A stretch of DNA of 64,000 nucleotides from an uncultured Sphingomonadaceae bacterium (GCA_947501325.1 CANMVC010000005.1:22319-86318), one strand, 5' to 3'. Positions 27,180 to 36,138 are shown, numbered from the stretch's first letter. Program-made: numbers and translations. Notes: generated by a model from the letters alone, not told the origin.

Positions 27180-28151
27180 ATGCCTAAATCAAGTGATATT
27201 CTGGAACGCGTCCTCGTACTCGAAATGGTACGTGTAACCGAGGCCGCCGCCGTTTCTGCAGCCAAATTGATTGGCCGTGGTGATGAAAAGGCAGCTGATG
27301 CGGCGGCTGTTGAAGCGATGCGTGCAGCATTGAACGGTCTCAATATCTGCGGCACTGTGGTCATTGGTGAAGGCGAACGTGACGAAGCTCCCATGCTGTT
27401 TATCGGGGAGAAAGTCGGACGTGGCTGTGAAGGCGAATCACCGGAAATCGACATTGCTCTCGATCCGCTTGAAGGCACAACAATTACTGCCAAGGCCGGG
27501 GCCAATGCTCTGGCGGTGCTTGCCATTGCCGAAAAAGGCAACCTGCTGAATGCACCCGATGTTTACATGGACAAACTTGCAGTAGGGCCGGGCTATTCAG
27601 ACGATATTATCGATCTCAATAAATCGGTCACTGAAAATGTAACAGCCGTTGCCAAAGAGAAAGGCGTTGATCCAGCCGAAATTATTGTCTGTGTTCTCGA
27701 CCGGCCTCGCCACGAAAAGATCATTTCCGAATTGCGGGAAATTGGCTGTGGCATCATGCTCATCCCTGATGGCGATGTCGCGGGTGTCATTGCCACGACC
27801 GACGAGGAAACCACGGTCGACATGTATATGGGCAGCGGCGGTGCACCCGAAGGCGTACTGGCCGCAGCAGCGCTGCGCTGTGTCGGTGGACAATTCAAAG
27901 GCCGACTGACCTTCCGCAATGATGATGAGCGTAAACGCGCCCATAAATGGGGCATTGAAGACCTCGACAAAATTTATGACCTCAAAGAACTTGCCAAGGG
28001 CGATGTCATTTTTGCAGCCACAGGCGTCACAGATGGATCCTTGCTGGAAGGCGTCAAGAAACGGCGCAGCGGTGTCATGACCACTGAGAGCGTTGTAATG
28101 CGGGCCTCATCCGGAACCGTGCGCTGGGTAAAAAGCGAGCATCGCGCCTAA
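27180..28151 (+). CDS. glpX: Class II fructose-1,6-bisphosphatase (GlpX)
   Basis: Hydrolyses fructose 1,6-bisphosphate to fructose 6-phosphate in gluconeogenesis. The Li-sensitive phosphatase motifs are present: VIGEGERDEAPMLFIGEKVG and the metal-binding LDPLEGTT, then MGSGGAPEGVLAAAALRC. I start at ATG 27180 (preceded by AGAAGG), giving 323 residues, the normal GlpX length. The frame is open much further upstream (to 26880), but that part overlaps the divergent exported-protein gene. An alpha/beta hydrolase gene starts 3 bp after its stop, so the two are likely an operon. Confidence 0.95.
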   Translation: MPKSSDILERVLVLEMVRVTEAAAVSAAKLIGRGDEKAADAAAVEAMRAALNGLNICGTVVIGEGERDEAPMLFIGEKVGRGCEGESPEIDIALDPLEGTTITAKAGANALAVLAIAEKGNLLNAPDVYMDKLAVGPGYSDDIIDLNKSVTENVTAVAKEKGVDPAEIIVCVLDRPRHEKIISELREIGCGIMLIPDGDVAGVIATTDEETTVDMYMGSGGAPEGVLAAAALRCVGGQFKGRLTFRNDDERKRAHKWGIEDLDKIYDLKELAKGDVIFAATGVTDGSLLEGVKKRRSGVMTTESVVMRASSGTVRWVKSEHRA

Positions 28152-28154
28152 TCT

Positions 28155-29402
28155 ATGATGGGTGGCACTCTCAAACCGTTGGTGGCTCGCCTAAGACCAC
28201 TGATATTGGGCCTGCCACTATTGGCTGCCGCCTGTATTTCACCGGTCGACTATGGCCCAATCCGGCATGCCGACTATGTCGCCGACGGACGATGCGATCC
28301 ACCGGCCATTGGCGCCGCAGACGATATCCCCGATGCCGCAGAAAAACCGTTTTTTGTCGTCACCAGCCGGCTGCCCGATTGCCGCGCCGATGATGTAAAG
28401 CTGCTCAACCATCGCGGCGACAAAGTCCGCTTTGGTCGCTTTGCCGCTCCGCAGGACGTGCTGGATGAGAAAGGCAAGGCGGACGGGCAACGCATTCCGT
28501 TTGCGCTTTCCAACGAGAACCAGTGGTGGGAGAATCTTGCCAAGACCATGGGCAATCGCGAAGGCCGTGTTCTGCTCTATGTTCATGGTTATCGCGAGAC
28601 CTTCTTCACCAGTTCCCGCGATGCCGCCCAGATTGCGCGGCTGACCAATTTTACCGGTCCCGTCATTCAGTATAGCTGGCCCTCCCAAGGGCAGTTGCTC
28701 AAATATGCGGTTGATGAAACCAATATGTACTGGGACGAGCGCAACTTCCGCAAATTTCTGATAAAACTGGCCCAGCAGCCATGGACCAAGGAAATCGTCC
28801 TGGTTTCGCATTCGCTCGGCGCGCGATTGGTATTACCGGCAGTGGAATTTGTCGATCGCAACAGCTCCAGCGCGGACTCCAGCAATATCTCCAATATCAT
28901 TCTCGCTTCCCCGGATGTCGACCGGCAGGATTTTGAGCGTGATGTCGCAGAGGAAATACTCTCCGCCCGGCGTGTGAATAATGACCGGCGGATCACCGTC
29001 TATGCCTCGGCCAAAGATTCCGCCTTGTCCCTTTCCGACGACGTCCACGGATATCCTCGCTTGGGCTTTCCGCGTTGTTTTGATCCGTTCAAAGCGGCGG
29101 AACTTAGAGAAAAAGGCCTTCCAGAACGCTGTTATGCGATGAAGTCGCGCTATGATGTGCCCCCTGAAAAAAGCGGTCTGACCATCGTCGATACCACGGC
29201 CGTGAGCGAAGGCCGTGTCGGCCATAGCGACTATCTTCGCAGCGCCGCTGCTTGTCGGGACTTCGCTGCTGTTGTGAATGGCGAGCGTGGGGCAATCAAG
29301 GGGCGTGAGCCAACCCATTTGTCTTATGTATTCGCGCTCCCCGCCCCGGCGAAGGATGAGGAGCCGGACCATCTGTCAGTCTGTCGCCGCGAAGTCGAAT
29401 GA
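28155..29402 (+). CDS. DUF900-type alpha/beta hydrolase lipoprotein
   Basis: After a lipoprotein signal (PLLAAACIS) come 390 residues of an alpha/beta hydrolase of the DUF900 type. The GxSxG nucleophile elbow is LVSHSLGARLVLPAVEF, and RVLLYVHGYRETF and VIQYSWPSQGQ belong to the usual core. Candidates for the catalytic acid and histidine are D in ILASPDVDR and H in GRVGHSDYL. It is probably an envelope esterase or lipase; the substrate is unknown. Three base pairs separate it from glpX and it abuts the UDG-family gene with no gap, so all three are likely one transcript. Confidence 0.88.
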   Translation: MMGGTLKPLVARLRPLILGLPLLAAACISPVDYGPIRHADYVADGRCDPPAIGAADDIPDAAEKPFFVVTSRLPDCRADDVKLLNHRGDKVRFGRFAAPQDVLDEKGKADGQRIPFALSNENQWWENLAKTMGNREGRVLLYVHGYRETFFTSSRDAAQIARLTNFTGPVIQYSWPSQGQLLKYAVDETNMYWDERNFRKFLIKLAQQPWTKEIVLVSHSLGARLVLPAVEFVDRNSSSADSSNISNIILASPDVDRQDFERDVAEEILSARRVNNDRRITVYASAKDSALSLSDDVHGYPRLGFPRCFDPFKAAELREKGLPERCYAMKSRYDVPPEKSGLTIVDTTAVSEGRVGHSDYLRSAAACRDFAAVVNGERGAIKGREPTHLSYVFALPAPAKDEEPDHLSVCRREVE

Positions 29403-30002
29403 ATGGCACAGAGCTCGGATAATCTTGGCAGGCTGCTAGAAGATGTCCGGGCCTGCACTATTTGTGAGGGCCTGCCGCTTGGTCCCAGTCCTTTGCTGCA
29501 AGCCGGATCAGCCGCCAGAATCCTGATCGCAGGCCAAGCTCCTGGTAGCAAAACCCACGAAAAAGGTCGGCCATTTGATGACCAAAGCGGGAAGCGTCTG
29601 CGCTCTTGGCTTGGGGTGACCGAAGACCAGTTTTACGATCCCGGTCTGTTTGCCATCATTCCCATGGGCTTTTGTTTCCCCGGAACCGGCAAAGGCGGTG
29701 ACCTTCCGCCCCGCCCCGAATGTGCGCCGCAATGGCGGCGGCGATTGCTGGATCAATTACCCGATATCGAACTGACTCTCATCCTCGGTCAATATGCGCT
29801 CGACTGGCATCTTGGAGATACCAAATCCAAAACGCTCACCGGCACGGTCGAGCGGTGGCCAGAATTTTGGCCAAACGCAATGCCCTTGCCCCATCCCAGC
29901 CCGCGCAACATTCGTTGGTTCAAGGCCAATCCGTGGTTTGAGGCGGATGTCATTCCGGTGTTGCAAAAGCGCGTTGCGCCACTGATCAAAAAACACCCAT
30001 AG
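29403..30002 (+). CDS. Uracil-DNA glycosylase family protein
   Basis: A 199-residue UDG-superfamily protein. Motif A is seen as LIAGQAPGSKTHEKGRPFDD and motif B as LPHPSPRNI; both match the group annotated as uracil-DNA glycosylase family proteins in proteobacteria. A cysteine pair near the start (CTICEGLP) recalls iron-sulfur UDGs, but the other two cysteines of that cluster are not obvious. True glycosylase activity is not shown by sequence. The start directly abuts the upstream stop. The 3' end overlaps the convergent flavodoxin gene by 17 bp. Confidence 0.85.
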   Translation: MAQSSDNLGRLLEDVRACTICEGLPLGPSPLLQAGSAARILIAGQAPGSKTHEKGRPFDDQSGKRLRSWLGVTEDQFYDPGLFAIIPMGFCFPGTGKGGDLPPRPECAPQWRRRLLDQLPDIELTLILGQYALDWHLGDTKSKTLTGTVERWPEFWPNAMPLPHPSPRNIRWFKANPWFEADVIPVLQKRVAPLIKKHP

Positions 30003-30477
30003 CCAGACCAGCGGCCAGCGTAGCCCCGATTTCAGAGCAATGTGCTGTGTCCGCATCGTCAATTGTCTTGGGGGCCAATATCGCCTCTTCAGTCTGCGCG
30101 TGCGTACAAATAATCGGCGTGTCGATCACTTTTTTGAGCCGCCAGCCGGTCGCAATCCGTTCCAGTTGTTTACGCGCATTGTCACCATCCGAGCCTGCGC
30201 AAATCATCGCAGCATACGGACGGCCCTCAATCTGCCCCAACAGGGGATAATAGCAACGATCGAAAAAGGCTTTCATCACGCCGGCAATGGCCGCCAGGTT
30301 TTCCGGCGTCGCGAAAATATAACCGTCTGCATCGAGCATATCGGCAGGATCGCAATCTTCAGCCCGCAGCAACCGGGTCGTGATATCTTGCTCCCCCCGC
30401 GCCGCTTTGGCTGCGGCTTCGGCCATTTGCCGGGTACCACCGGTATAGCTGTAATAGACGATAAGCAGGTTTTTCAT
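29986..30477 (-). CDS. Flavodoxin family protein
   Basis: A 163-residue FMN-binding protein with the phosphate-binding loop LIVYYSYTGGTRQMAEA at the N-terminus and YIFATPENLAAIAGVMKAF / CYYPL lining the flavin. It probably works as an NAD(P)H-dependent FMN reductase or flavodoxin-like electron carrier in the cytoplasm. The start is placed at ATG 30477, preceded by AGGACG, rather than at 30501. It overlaps the convergent UDG-family gene and is divergent from recJ. Confidence 0.86.
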   Translation of the reverse strand: MKNLLIVYYSYTGGTRQMAEAAAKAARGEQDITTRLLRAEDCDPADMLDADGYIFATPENLAAIAGVMKAFFDRCYYPLLGQIEGRPYAAMICAGSDGDNARKQLERIATGWRLKKVIDTPIICTHAQTEEAILAPKTIDDADTAHCSEIGATLAAGLAMGVF

Positions 30478-30542
30478 CGCGCCCGTCCTAACAGCGATCA
30501 AAGCAATTGTCAGCGGACCATGGTTCGCGCATAGCAGCAGGC

Positions 30543-32309
30543 ATGAATGCAGTTCTCAATGTCACCCAATCGCTATCCGGCCAGACATGGCAATGGCGCA
30601 GCACCAGTGCCGACGCACGTGACCCCGGCTTTCAACCCGATGATCTGGTCACCCAGCTGCTGCTCGCGCGCGGTGCCACGCGTGAAACGCTCGACATAAA
30701 CCGCGATCCAACGATCAGAGGCTTCATGCCCGATCCGTCGGTTTTTCGAGATATGGATGTTGCCGCCGAAAGGCTCGCAAAGGCTGTTCTGAACAAGGAT
30801 AAGGTCACGGTTTTTGGCGACTATGATGTCGATGGCGCAACCAGCGCCGCCCTCCTTATCCGCTTGTTCCGCGACCTAGACCTGGAAGCCGGCTATTATA
30901 TCCCTGATCGCCTGATGGAAGGTTACGGCCCCTCGGGCGAAGCATTGGTCAAGCTGGGCCAGCAAGGTTCTGATTTGGTAATCACCGTAGATTGCGGTGC
31001 GATGGCCTTTGAAGCCCTTGATATGGCCCATGCTGCTGGCGTTGAAGTCATTGTGGTCGACCACCATAAATGCGCTGCCGAGCTGCCCAAAGCCAGCGCC
31101 ATGGTCAATCCCAATCGTCTCGATGAAAGCGATGCTGGCGCCGAACATGGGCATCTCGCTGCGGTCGGAGTGGCGTTTTTGCTGGGCGCGGCTCTCGTTC
31201 GCAATTTGCGCAGCAAAGGTTTCTTCAAGGATCGCGCGGAGCCAAAATTGCTTGAACTGCTCGACATTGTCGCTCTCGGCACCGTTGCCGACGTCGCCCA
31301 GTTGCGCGGGCTGAATCGGGCTTTTGTTGCGCAAGGGTTGAAAGTATTGGCAGGACGCAAGAACACCGGCCTCGCCGCCCTGATCGACGCCAGCCGTTTA
31401 AAGCGCGCCCCGATTTGCTCCGATCTCGGCTTTGCCTTGGGACCAAGAATCAATGCCGGTGGCCGGGTTGGGAAATCCGATCTGGGTGTCCGCTTGCTGA
31501 CAACGCAAGACCCCGAAGAAGCGCAGAAAATATCGGCAGAACTGAATCATTTTAACGAGGAACGCCGGGCCATTGAGGCCTATGTGCTGGAAGAAGCAGA
31601 GGCCATGTGCTCCTCTCAGCAGAATCAGGCCGTCGCGGTTTTGTCAGCAAAAGGCTGGCATCCCGGCGTCATTGGCATTGTCGCGGGTCGGATAAAGGAA
31701 AAGCTGGGTCGCCCCGCGATTATCATTGCCGAGGATGATGAGGGCATCGGCAAAGGATCGGGGCGCTCCATTTCGGGCGTCGATCTGGGGGCCGCCATTA
31801 TCGCAGCGAAAGACCAGGGCCTGCTCATTGCAGGTGGTGGTCACGCCATGGCAGCGGGCGTCACTATCGATGCATCCAAAATTAATGCGTTCAGCGAATT
31901 TCTGAATGATCGGCTGGCCGACACTGTCGGTAATGCGCAAGCCGGAAAGGCTTTGCTGCTCGACGCCGTATTGTCGCCAAAAGGGGTCAATCCGCTCTTC
32001 GTTGAGGCTATGGACGGCGCCGGGCCCTATGGCATGGGTTGGCCGGCACCGCGCATTGCCGCCGGGCCGGTACGGATTGTCAAATGCGACATTGTCGGGA
32101 AAGACCATGTCCGCATGATCGTGGCCGGGGATGACGGTGGCTCGATCAAGACCATCGCTTTCCGCGCCGCCGAAACAGATTTGGGTCAAACCTTGCTCAG
32201 CGCCCCGAAGAACCGAAAATTATGGATTGCCGGGCGGGCCAAGATCGACGATTGGGGCAGCCGTCCTGCCGCCGAAATCCATCTGGAAGACGCCGCTTGG
32301 GTCGATTAG
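30543..32309 (+). CDS. recJ: Single-stranded-DNA-specific exonuclease RecJ
   Basis: A 5'-3' single-strand exonuclease used in recombination and mismatch repair. DHH-family motifs are intact: VFGDYDVDGATSAALLIR (I), TVDCGAMAFEALD, VVDHHKCAAELP (III), NPNR, AVGVAFLL and, in the DHHA1 domain, GGGHAMAAGVTI. A C-terminal OB-fold follows. I place the start at ATG 30543; a TTG at 30507 would add twelve residues. It has the family's usual length of about 590 residues. tRNA-Glu lies downstream. Confidence 0.96.
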   Translation: MNAVLNVTQSLSGQTWQWRSTSADARDPGFQPDDLVTQLLLARGATRETLDINRDPTIRGFMPDPSVFRDMDVAAERLAKAVLNKDKVTVFGDYDVDGATSAALLIRLFRDLDLEAGYYIPDRLMEGYGPSGEALVKLGQQGSDLVITVDCGAMAFEALDMAHAAGVEVIVVDHHKCAAELPKASAMVNPNRLDESDAGAEHGHLAAVGVAFLLGAALVRNLRSKGFFKDRAEPKLLELLDIVALGTVADVAQLRGLNRAFVAQGLKVLAGRKNTGLAALIDASRLKRAPICSDLGFALGPRINAGGRVGKSDLGVRLLTTQDPEEAQKISAELNHFNEERRAIEAYVLEEAEAMCSSQQNQAVAVLSAKGWHPGVIGIVAGRIKEKLGRPAIIIAEDDEGIGKGSGRSISGVDLGAAIIAAKDQGLLIAGGGHAMAAGVTIDASKINAFSEFLNDRLADTVGNAQAGKALLLDAVLSPKGVNPLFVEAMDGAGPYGMGWPAPRIAAGPVRIVKCDIVGKDHVRMIVAGDDGGSIKTIAFRAAETDLGQTLLSAPKNRKLWIAGRAKIDDWGSRPAAEIHLEDAAWVD

Positions 32310-32373
32310 TCTCCTGCGTTCAGAAGGGCATAAAAAATATCCGACAATATCCCCGCAAACCGCCCAAAAGGGG

Positions 32374-32402
32374 TTGACCAAAGCGCGCGATACCCCTAAT
32401 CG
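32374..32402 (+). promoter_or_regulatory. tRNA-Glu promoter
   Basis: TTGACC (32374-32379) and TAATCG (32397-32402) are separated by exactly 17 bp and lie 40 bp before the tRNA. The -10 box is weak, which is common for strong stable-RNA promoters of this group. Confidence 0.55.
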
Positions 32403-32442
32403 CCCAATCTCGCTGATCAATGATGCCTTTGGGCATTGGTAC

Positions 32443-32517
32443 GGCCCCTTCGTCTAGCGGTTAGGACGCGGCCCTTTCACGGCTGAAACACGGGTTCGAT
32501 TCCCGTAGGGGTCACCA
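32443..32517 (+). tRNA. tRNA-Glu (anticodon TTC)
   Basis: The acceptor stem GGCCCCT/AGGGGTC, the D arm with TAGCGGTTAGGA, the anticodon stem around CTTTCAC (TTC anticodon) and the T arm GGTTCGATTCC are all intact. CCA is encoded at 32515-32517. Its 3' half is the integration site of the downstream genomic island and remains a complete gene on this side. Confidence 0.97.
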
Positions 32518-32520
32518 TTT
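32474..32520. repeat. attL-type direct repeat (tRNA-Glu 3' end)
   Basis: A 47-bp sequence from CTTTCACGG in the anticodon loop to CACCATTT just after the tRNA is repeated exactly at 57967-58013. It marks the left end of the genomic island. Confidence 0.95.
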
Positions 32521-32543
32521 TGATTTGTCATAATTTTTTCTCC

Positions 32544-33617
32544 TTACTTGCCATTTCGTCCCCCTTTTAAGGGTAGGACGTCCCCCCTTGTGACTCTGCT
32601 CGCCACACCTTCTGCGACCATGAGAATACGTTTCCGTTTGGTGTAATGCCGCACCGTCGGCGGCGTCATGCCACAGATGGAGCCGATCTGATTATCGCTA
32701 AGCCCTAATTCGGCAAGATAGCAGGCCGCATTTTTGCGAAGGCCGTGGAAACTGTATAGCTTCGGCTTACCATTGCTCAAATATGTTGGTGAACCGATTT
32801 CAGCCATGAGCCTACGCATTCTTTCTTGAATCGCCTTCGGACTACTGAATGGGGATCCACTTCTGTCGTAGAGCACGGTAAGAGATCGTCTGGGAACTTT
32901 CTCTATTTCCGCAAGCCACAAAGGATGCATGGGAACGGCAACTCCGACGCCTTTGTCCTTTTTACCCACCACTTTTGCTGTCACAAATTGCATCATTTGA
33001 CCATCATGCCAACTATGCTGCATTCGGATGACGTCGCCTACTCTTGCGCCGCTGCAAAAACCGGTGATGATCGCTAGACGCATCATCGGGCTTGCGACAT
33101 CCAAAGCTGCCCGCAATACTTCTGTCGGCCAAGGCTCATGCTCACCGGTATCTAGAGGTTTGATGCCAATCGCAGGATTGTCATCACGCCAAGAGTTCTC
33201 AACCGCATATTTCATCAATGACCGAAACGTGCTCAGCCAGTTATTCGCTTTTCCTGGCTTATCGAGATAGCGGTCACGCATTTTTCGCACATGGGGATTC
33301 TTGCATCCACTGACGGTTCGATGACCGTCCTCACTCTCGATCATTGCCAAATAGCGTGCTTTATTACGTTTTGTTTTTGGTGATTTAATGAGCTGGTATT
33401 CGGAGCTCTTTCGATAATCGATGACCAACGCCGCCATTGTATCCGCAGCGACGCGTCGCCTCTTGTTTTCTGGTGAAGATACTCTTTGATACTCAACGGC
33501 AAAATCTGGGTCATCCAGTTCCGGTAATCGAATATAGGTGTCTCTACCCGCTACTTTTCGCCGAAAATAGATACGGCCTTGCTTTTGACAGATGTTTTTT
33601 AGCGAAGATCTGCCCAC
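32544..33617 (-). CDS. Tyrosine-type site-specific integrase
   Basis: A 357-residue phage-type integrase. It has an N-terminal SAM-like core-binding domain (about residues 80-150) and a catalytic domain (160-345) with the first arginine in GARVGDVIRM, the HxxR box HGLRKNAACYLAELG and the nucleophile in VRHYTKRKR. The position usually held by a second histidine is replaced (SICGMTPPT), a known variation. It lies 24 bp inside the attL repeat and reads towards the tRNA, typical for tRNA-specific islands. It overlaps the upstream HTH gene by 19 bp, making an excision/integration operon. Confidence 0.93.
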   Translation of the reverse strand: MGRSSLKNICQKQGRIYFRRKVAGRDTYIRLPELDDPDFAVEYQRVSSPENKRRRVAADTMAALVIDYRKSSEYQLIKSPKTKRNKARYLAMIESEDGHRTVSGCKNPHVRKMRDRYLDKPGKANNWLSTFRSLMKYAVENSWRDDNPAIGIKPLDTGEHEPWPTEVLRAALDVASPMMRLAIITGFCSGARVGDVIRMQHSWHDGQMMQFVTAKVVGKKDKGVGVAVPMHPLWLAEIEKVPRRSLTVLYDRSGSPFSSPKAIQERMRRLMAEIGSPTYLSNGKPKLYSFHGLRKNAACYLAELGLSDNQIGSICGMTPPTVRHYTKRKRILMVAEGVASRVTRGDVLPLKGGRNGK

Positions 33618-33844
33618 GTGCTGTCCTCACTTGACTGGAAATTTGTGTAGCCGAATTGAGCGGCGATATGCCTGTCCAATTGTATCCGTGACCAAAATTT
33701 GAGAGAGCCATCCTGTATCGGCTGAGGATATAAACGATCAGCAACTCTCGTGCGAAAAGTAGACTTGCTGACGCTCATGTAAGCGGCTGCGCTATCTTCA
33801 CTAAGTCTCGCTGGCCAGGTTGGTAATTTGCGGAGATCTTTCAT
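33599..33844 (-). CDS. AlpA-like helix-turn-helix protein
   Basis: An 81-residue protein. The segment LSEDSAAAYMSVSKSTFRTRVADRL is a helix-turn-helix of the AlpA/excisionase type, followed by a wing (LKFWSRIQLDRHIA). AlpA-like proteins activate integrase genes or direct excision. It lies between a second excisionase-like gene (3 bp upstream) and the integrase (19-bp overlap). Confidence 0.75.
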   Translation of the reverse strand: MKDLRKLPTWPARLSEDSAAAYMSVSKSTFRTRVADRLYPQPIQDGSLKFWSRIQLDRHIAAQFGYTNFQSSEDSTWADLR

Positions 33845-33847
33845 GGC

Positions 33848-34042
33848 CTAGCTTGATTTCTTGACTGGTATGGGATCCACCATGTTCGCTGTAACGAACT
33901 CTTCCAGTGCTCCTGACGGAATGTAAAGATTGGCTCCGATCCTGAGGTGCCTTAGTTTCTTTTGAGCAATTAATGTCCGAATGCGCCTTTCAGGCCACCC
34001 GCAACGTTGAGCTAATGCTCTTGGGCTCTCGAATTGTTCCAT
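33848..34042 (-). CDS. Excisionase-family (MerR-like) DNA-binding protein
   Basis: A 64-residue protein of the HTH_17/excisionase type: ESPRALAQRCGWPERRIRTLIAQ, then KLRHLRIGANLYIPSGALEEFV, the standard winged-helix pattern that contacts attachment-site DNA. It is the first gene of the integrase operon and is divergent from the XRE regulator across 108 bp. Confidence 0.78.
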   Translation of the reverse strand: MEQFESPRALAQRCGWPERRIRTLIAQKKLRHLRIGANLYIPSGALEEFVTANMVDPIPVKKSS

Positions 34043-34150
34043 GTCTTATTCTTGGCTCCCATGCTAACTGCTGCTACATTTATCCAAGAATCACATCATT
34101 GGTACAGAATATGATACTTTGGACTAAATTATGAAACCATACGAGAAGGC

Positions 34151-34546
34151 ATGATGTCAATAGGAAAAAGGATGGCCGAGGTTCGCGCGGCCGCTGGTCT
34201 CAATCAGATCGACTTTGCCGAGCAGCTATCAGTACCCAAAAGTTCCTACAAAAATTACGAGCGCGGAGCCTTCGATCCCCCTCTCAGTCTGATCATGCAG
34301 ATTTGCGAAACCTACGCGGTAGATGCGAACTGGATCCTTTTTGGCAAAAGCAAACCGAGCAACAAGGATCTCGACAAAATTTCCGACAGCATAGAACGCG
34401 CCTTCTCTTTTTTGTCGGAAGAGGGTCTAGAGTTGAATGCGAAAAACACCAATAAAGCGGTGGCGGTGATATTGAACCTTCAAGATGAATCAGATTTGGA
34501 CAAAAGTTCGGTCGATCCATTGTTGAAGAAATTAGTGGCGGAGTAA
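34151..34546 (+). CDS. XRE-family transcriptional regulator
   Basis: A 131-residue protein with a Cro/CI-type HTH at residues 5-65 (MAEVRAAAGLNQIDFAEQL, then VPKSSYKNYERGAFDPPLS). The C-terminal half has no recognised domain. It lies divergent to the excisionase/integrase operon and is the natural candidate for the island's lysogeny-type repressor. A TATGAT box near 34112 is in the shared promoter region. Confidence 0.85.
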   Translation: MMSIGKRMAEVRAAAGLNQIDFAEQLSVPKSSYKNYERGAFDPPLSLIMQICETYAVDANWILFGKSKPSNKDLDKISDSIERAFSFLSEEGLELNAKNTNKAVAVILNLQDESDLDKSSVDPLLKKLVAE

Positions 34547-34550
34547 AACG

Positions 34551-34958
34551 GTGAAATCACGAAGAGAACCCAGAGAAAAAGAAGCTTTACGCGAAGCGTT
34601 CAAAAATGAAAAACGCGAGACCGAGAGCCCTGATCGAGCTCAGCATTCGTTCTTTGAGACACTTAAGCCAGAGAATGCATATGTAGTTGTGATCCTGAAA
34701 TACCTAGCCATTATCGTAATCGCGCTCCCTTTGGCTCTGATTATTTTCGTAAGTGAATATCAACCAGATTGGGGTTCCACGGCTATCCCGTTAGCATTGT
34801 TGGTAGGAAGTTTGGCAATTGTCGCAATGATGGCGGTCGAACGGATTGAAGGTCTAGTTGGTCGATGGAGGTTAGTGTTGCCCTGGGAGAGCGGATCAAT
34901 CTCTCATTTGCGAATTTCCGTTTTGCATTTTTTTCCAGCTAAATCACAAATACACTAA
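34551..34958 (+). CDS. Small membrane protein, unknown function
   Basis: A 135-residue protein starting with GTG 4 bp after the XRE stop, so likely co-transcribed with it. The first 40 residues are very charged (Arg/Lys/Glu). Two hydrophobic helices follow (about residues 47-67 and 76-96). No family recognised. Confidence 0.62.
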   Translation: MKSRREPREKEALREAFKNEKRETESPDRAQHSFFETLKPENAYVVVILKYLAIIVIALPLALIIFVSEYQPDWGSTAIPLALLVGSLAIVAMMAVERIEGLVGRWRLVLPWESGSISHLRISVLHFFPAKSQIH

Positions 34959-35092
34959 GGCGGTCTTCAATTGGGCGCCCAAAAATATAACGAATTGCTG
35001 AAATGACGCTTAGTGAATTCACAGCGAAATGTTACAATTCCGGACTTAATTAGGCAGCCTCCTTCAGTATAAAGACGTCAATCGTGGGCGAT

Positions 35093-35311
35093 TCAAATAG
35101 CCTTCTGCCCAGTTTCGAGATCGTCTATCCAATTTTCGAGTGCCTTAATCTCGTCCTCAATCTGCTGCAGTGTTGGAGCCTGTGGATTGAGTTCGTCGGA
35201 AGCCTGATGCGGGAGAACGGAGCAATGGCGACGAAATTTTTGTTCCTGTTTCGCATATCGAAACGATGAAGCATATCGACTCGATCCGCGTTCACCCGAA
35301 TAAATAGTCAC
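35093..35311 (-). CDS. Possible small coiled-coil protein, 72 aa
   Basis: A GTG-started frame whose C-terminal half has a heptad-like acidic pattern (LQQIEDEIKALENWIDDLE), unlike random translation. No ribosome site is obvious, and a frame on the other strand also stays open. Weakly supported. Confidence 0.35.
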   Translation of the reverse strand: MTIYSGERGSSRYASSFRYAKQEQKFRRHCSVLPHQASDELNPQAPTLQQIEDEIKALENWIDDLETGQKAI

Positions 35312-35446
35312 ACCGAATAGGGCATAATAGCACCCCTCAATTTGCAGCTATCCTTATTGCCTTCGCGTGGTGATTTAATCTCAGAAAAGCCAAGATTTCT
35401 AACACTTAAAAAATCGGTTTCGTTCCCCCTTGAAAGCAAATTTTCT

Positions 35447-35528
35447 TGTCAGCATTGTCAGCCTAGGAATTCTGCGGCTAGAGGGGTGGTTGTCAGCATC
35501 GCTGACAAATTTGTCAGCGATGCTGACA
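35447..35528. repeat. GTCAGC repeat cluster with perfect 38-bp palindrome
   Basis: Six copies of TGTCAGC (four forward at 35447, 35456, 35491 and 35512; two inverted at 35501 and 35522) lie in 82 bp. Positions 35491-35528 form an exact 38-bp palindrome. Each 17-bp arm is itself an interrupted palindrome (TGTCAGC-ATC-GCTGACA), and the arms are joined by AATT. This may be an origin (iterons), a partition site or a strong operator. Confidence 0.85.
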
Positions 35529-35681
35529 GGCTAAGCCACTGAAATACAAATAAAGCTGGCCCAACCATGGGCCCGTAGGGTGTGCCACTTTTTACAACTC
35601 CTGCTTACTGTCCCTGGATCGCCTGATTTTGACGTCTTAAAAGAACTTCAAAACAGCGTGCGTTTGCCGCAACCGGATCGT

Positions 35682-36134
35682 TTAAGTTTTGGATGCAGCT
35701 GAGAAGCTGATATTGCAGTTTAGATTACTAGGTAGAGATTGTTGATAAGGATCGTTGAGCTTTCGTTTTCTGATGCCCTGTTCCTGGAAAAATTTGTCCG
35801 CGCGTCCTCTAGCTTCCAGTATGCGTGCAAACGCCTCGAGCATTTTTATCATTTTACTCTGCCCTCGCCCAGCAACGCAAAAATAGATACCTCGTTGATA
35901 GTCGCTCCAGTCGTCAGAAAGTATATTTGATAAAATGGTTTTACCTTCATTCGGGCATCGTATGGTTAGCCGCATAGCTTCGATTAGCTCTTGAACAGCA
36001 AAATAAGCGTCATCTAGGCCTATTCCGAGAGTCAGATTCGCCATTGCCCGCATTTCGTGATCTTGATGCTCTCTGGCCGTATCCTGGAGGATTAGATCTG
36101 GATCAACCGGCTCTGTAAATAATTTGCCAATCAT
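35682..36134 (-). CDS. Hypothetical protein, 150 aa
   Basis: I start at ATG 36134, where CGGAGGT lies 10 nt upstream and just after the previous gene's stop. The frame continues to 36179 but would overlap that gene. The protein is mostly helical, with many Ala, Leu and Asp/Glu residues (AREHQDHEMRAMANLTLG). No family recognised; it could be a small helical-repeat or regulatory protein. Confidence 0.55.
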   Translation of the reverse strand: MIGKLFTEPVDPDLILQDTAREHQDHEMRAMANLTLGIGLDDAYFAVQELIEAMRLTIRCPNEGKTILSNILSDDWSDYQRGIYFCVAGRGQSKMIKMLEAFARILEARGRADKFFQEQGIRKRKLNDPYQQSLPSNLNCNISFSAASKT

Positions 36135-36138
36135 GATC

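Larger units (their letters stand above)
34959..35681. other. 723-bp AT-rich stretch, largely non-coding
   Basis: Apart from a doubtful 72-codon frame on the minus strand (35093-35311) and the GTCAGC repeat cluster at 35447-35528, I see no gene here. Its position near the integrase end and its palindromes fit a replication or regulatory region. Confidence 0.5.

Noticed and set aside
35447..35528. CRISPR-like short repeats
   Set aside because: Repeats are 7 bp, some inverted and partly fused in a palindrome; no regular spacers and no cas genes.
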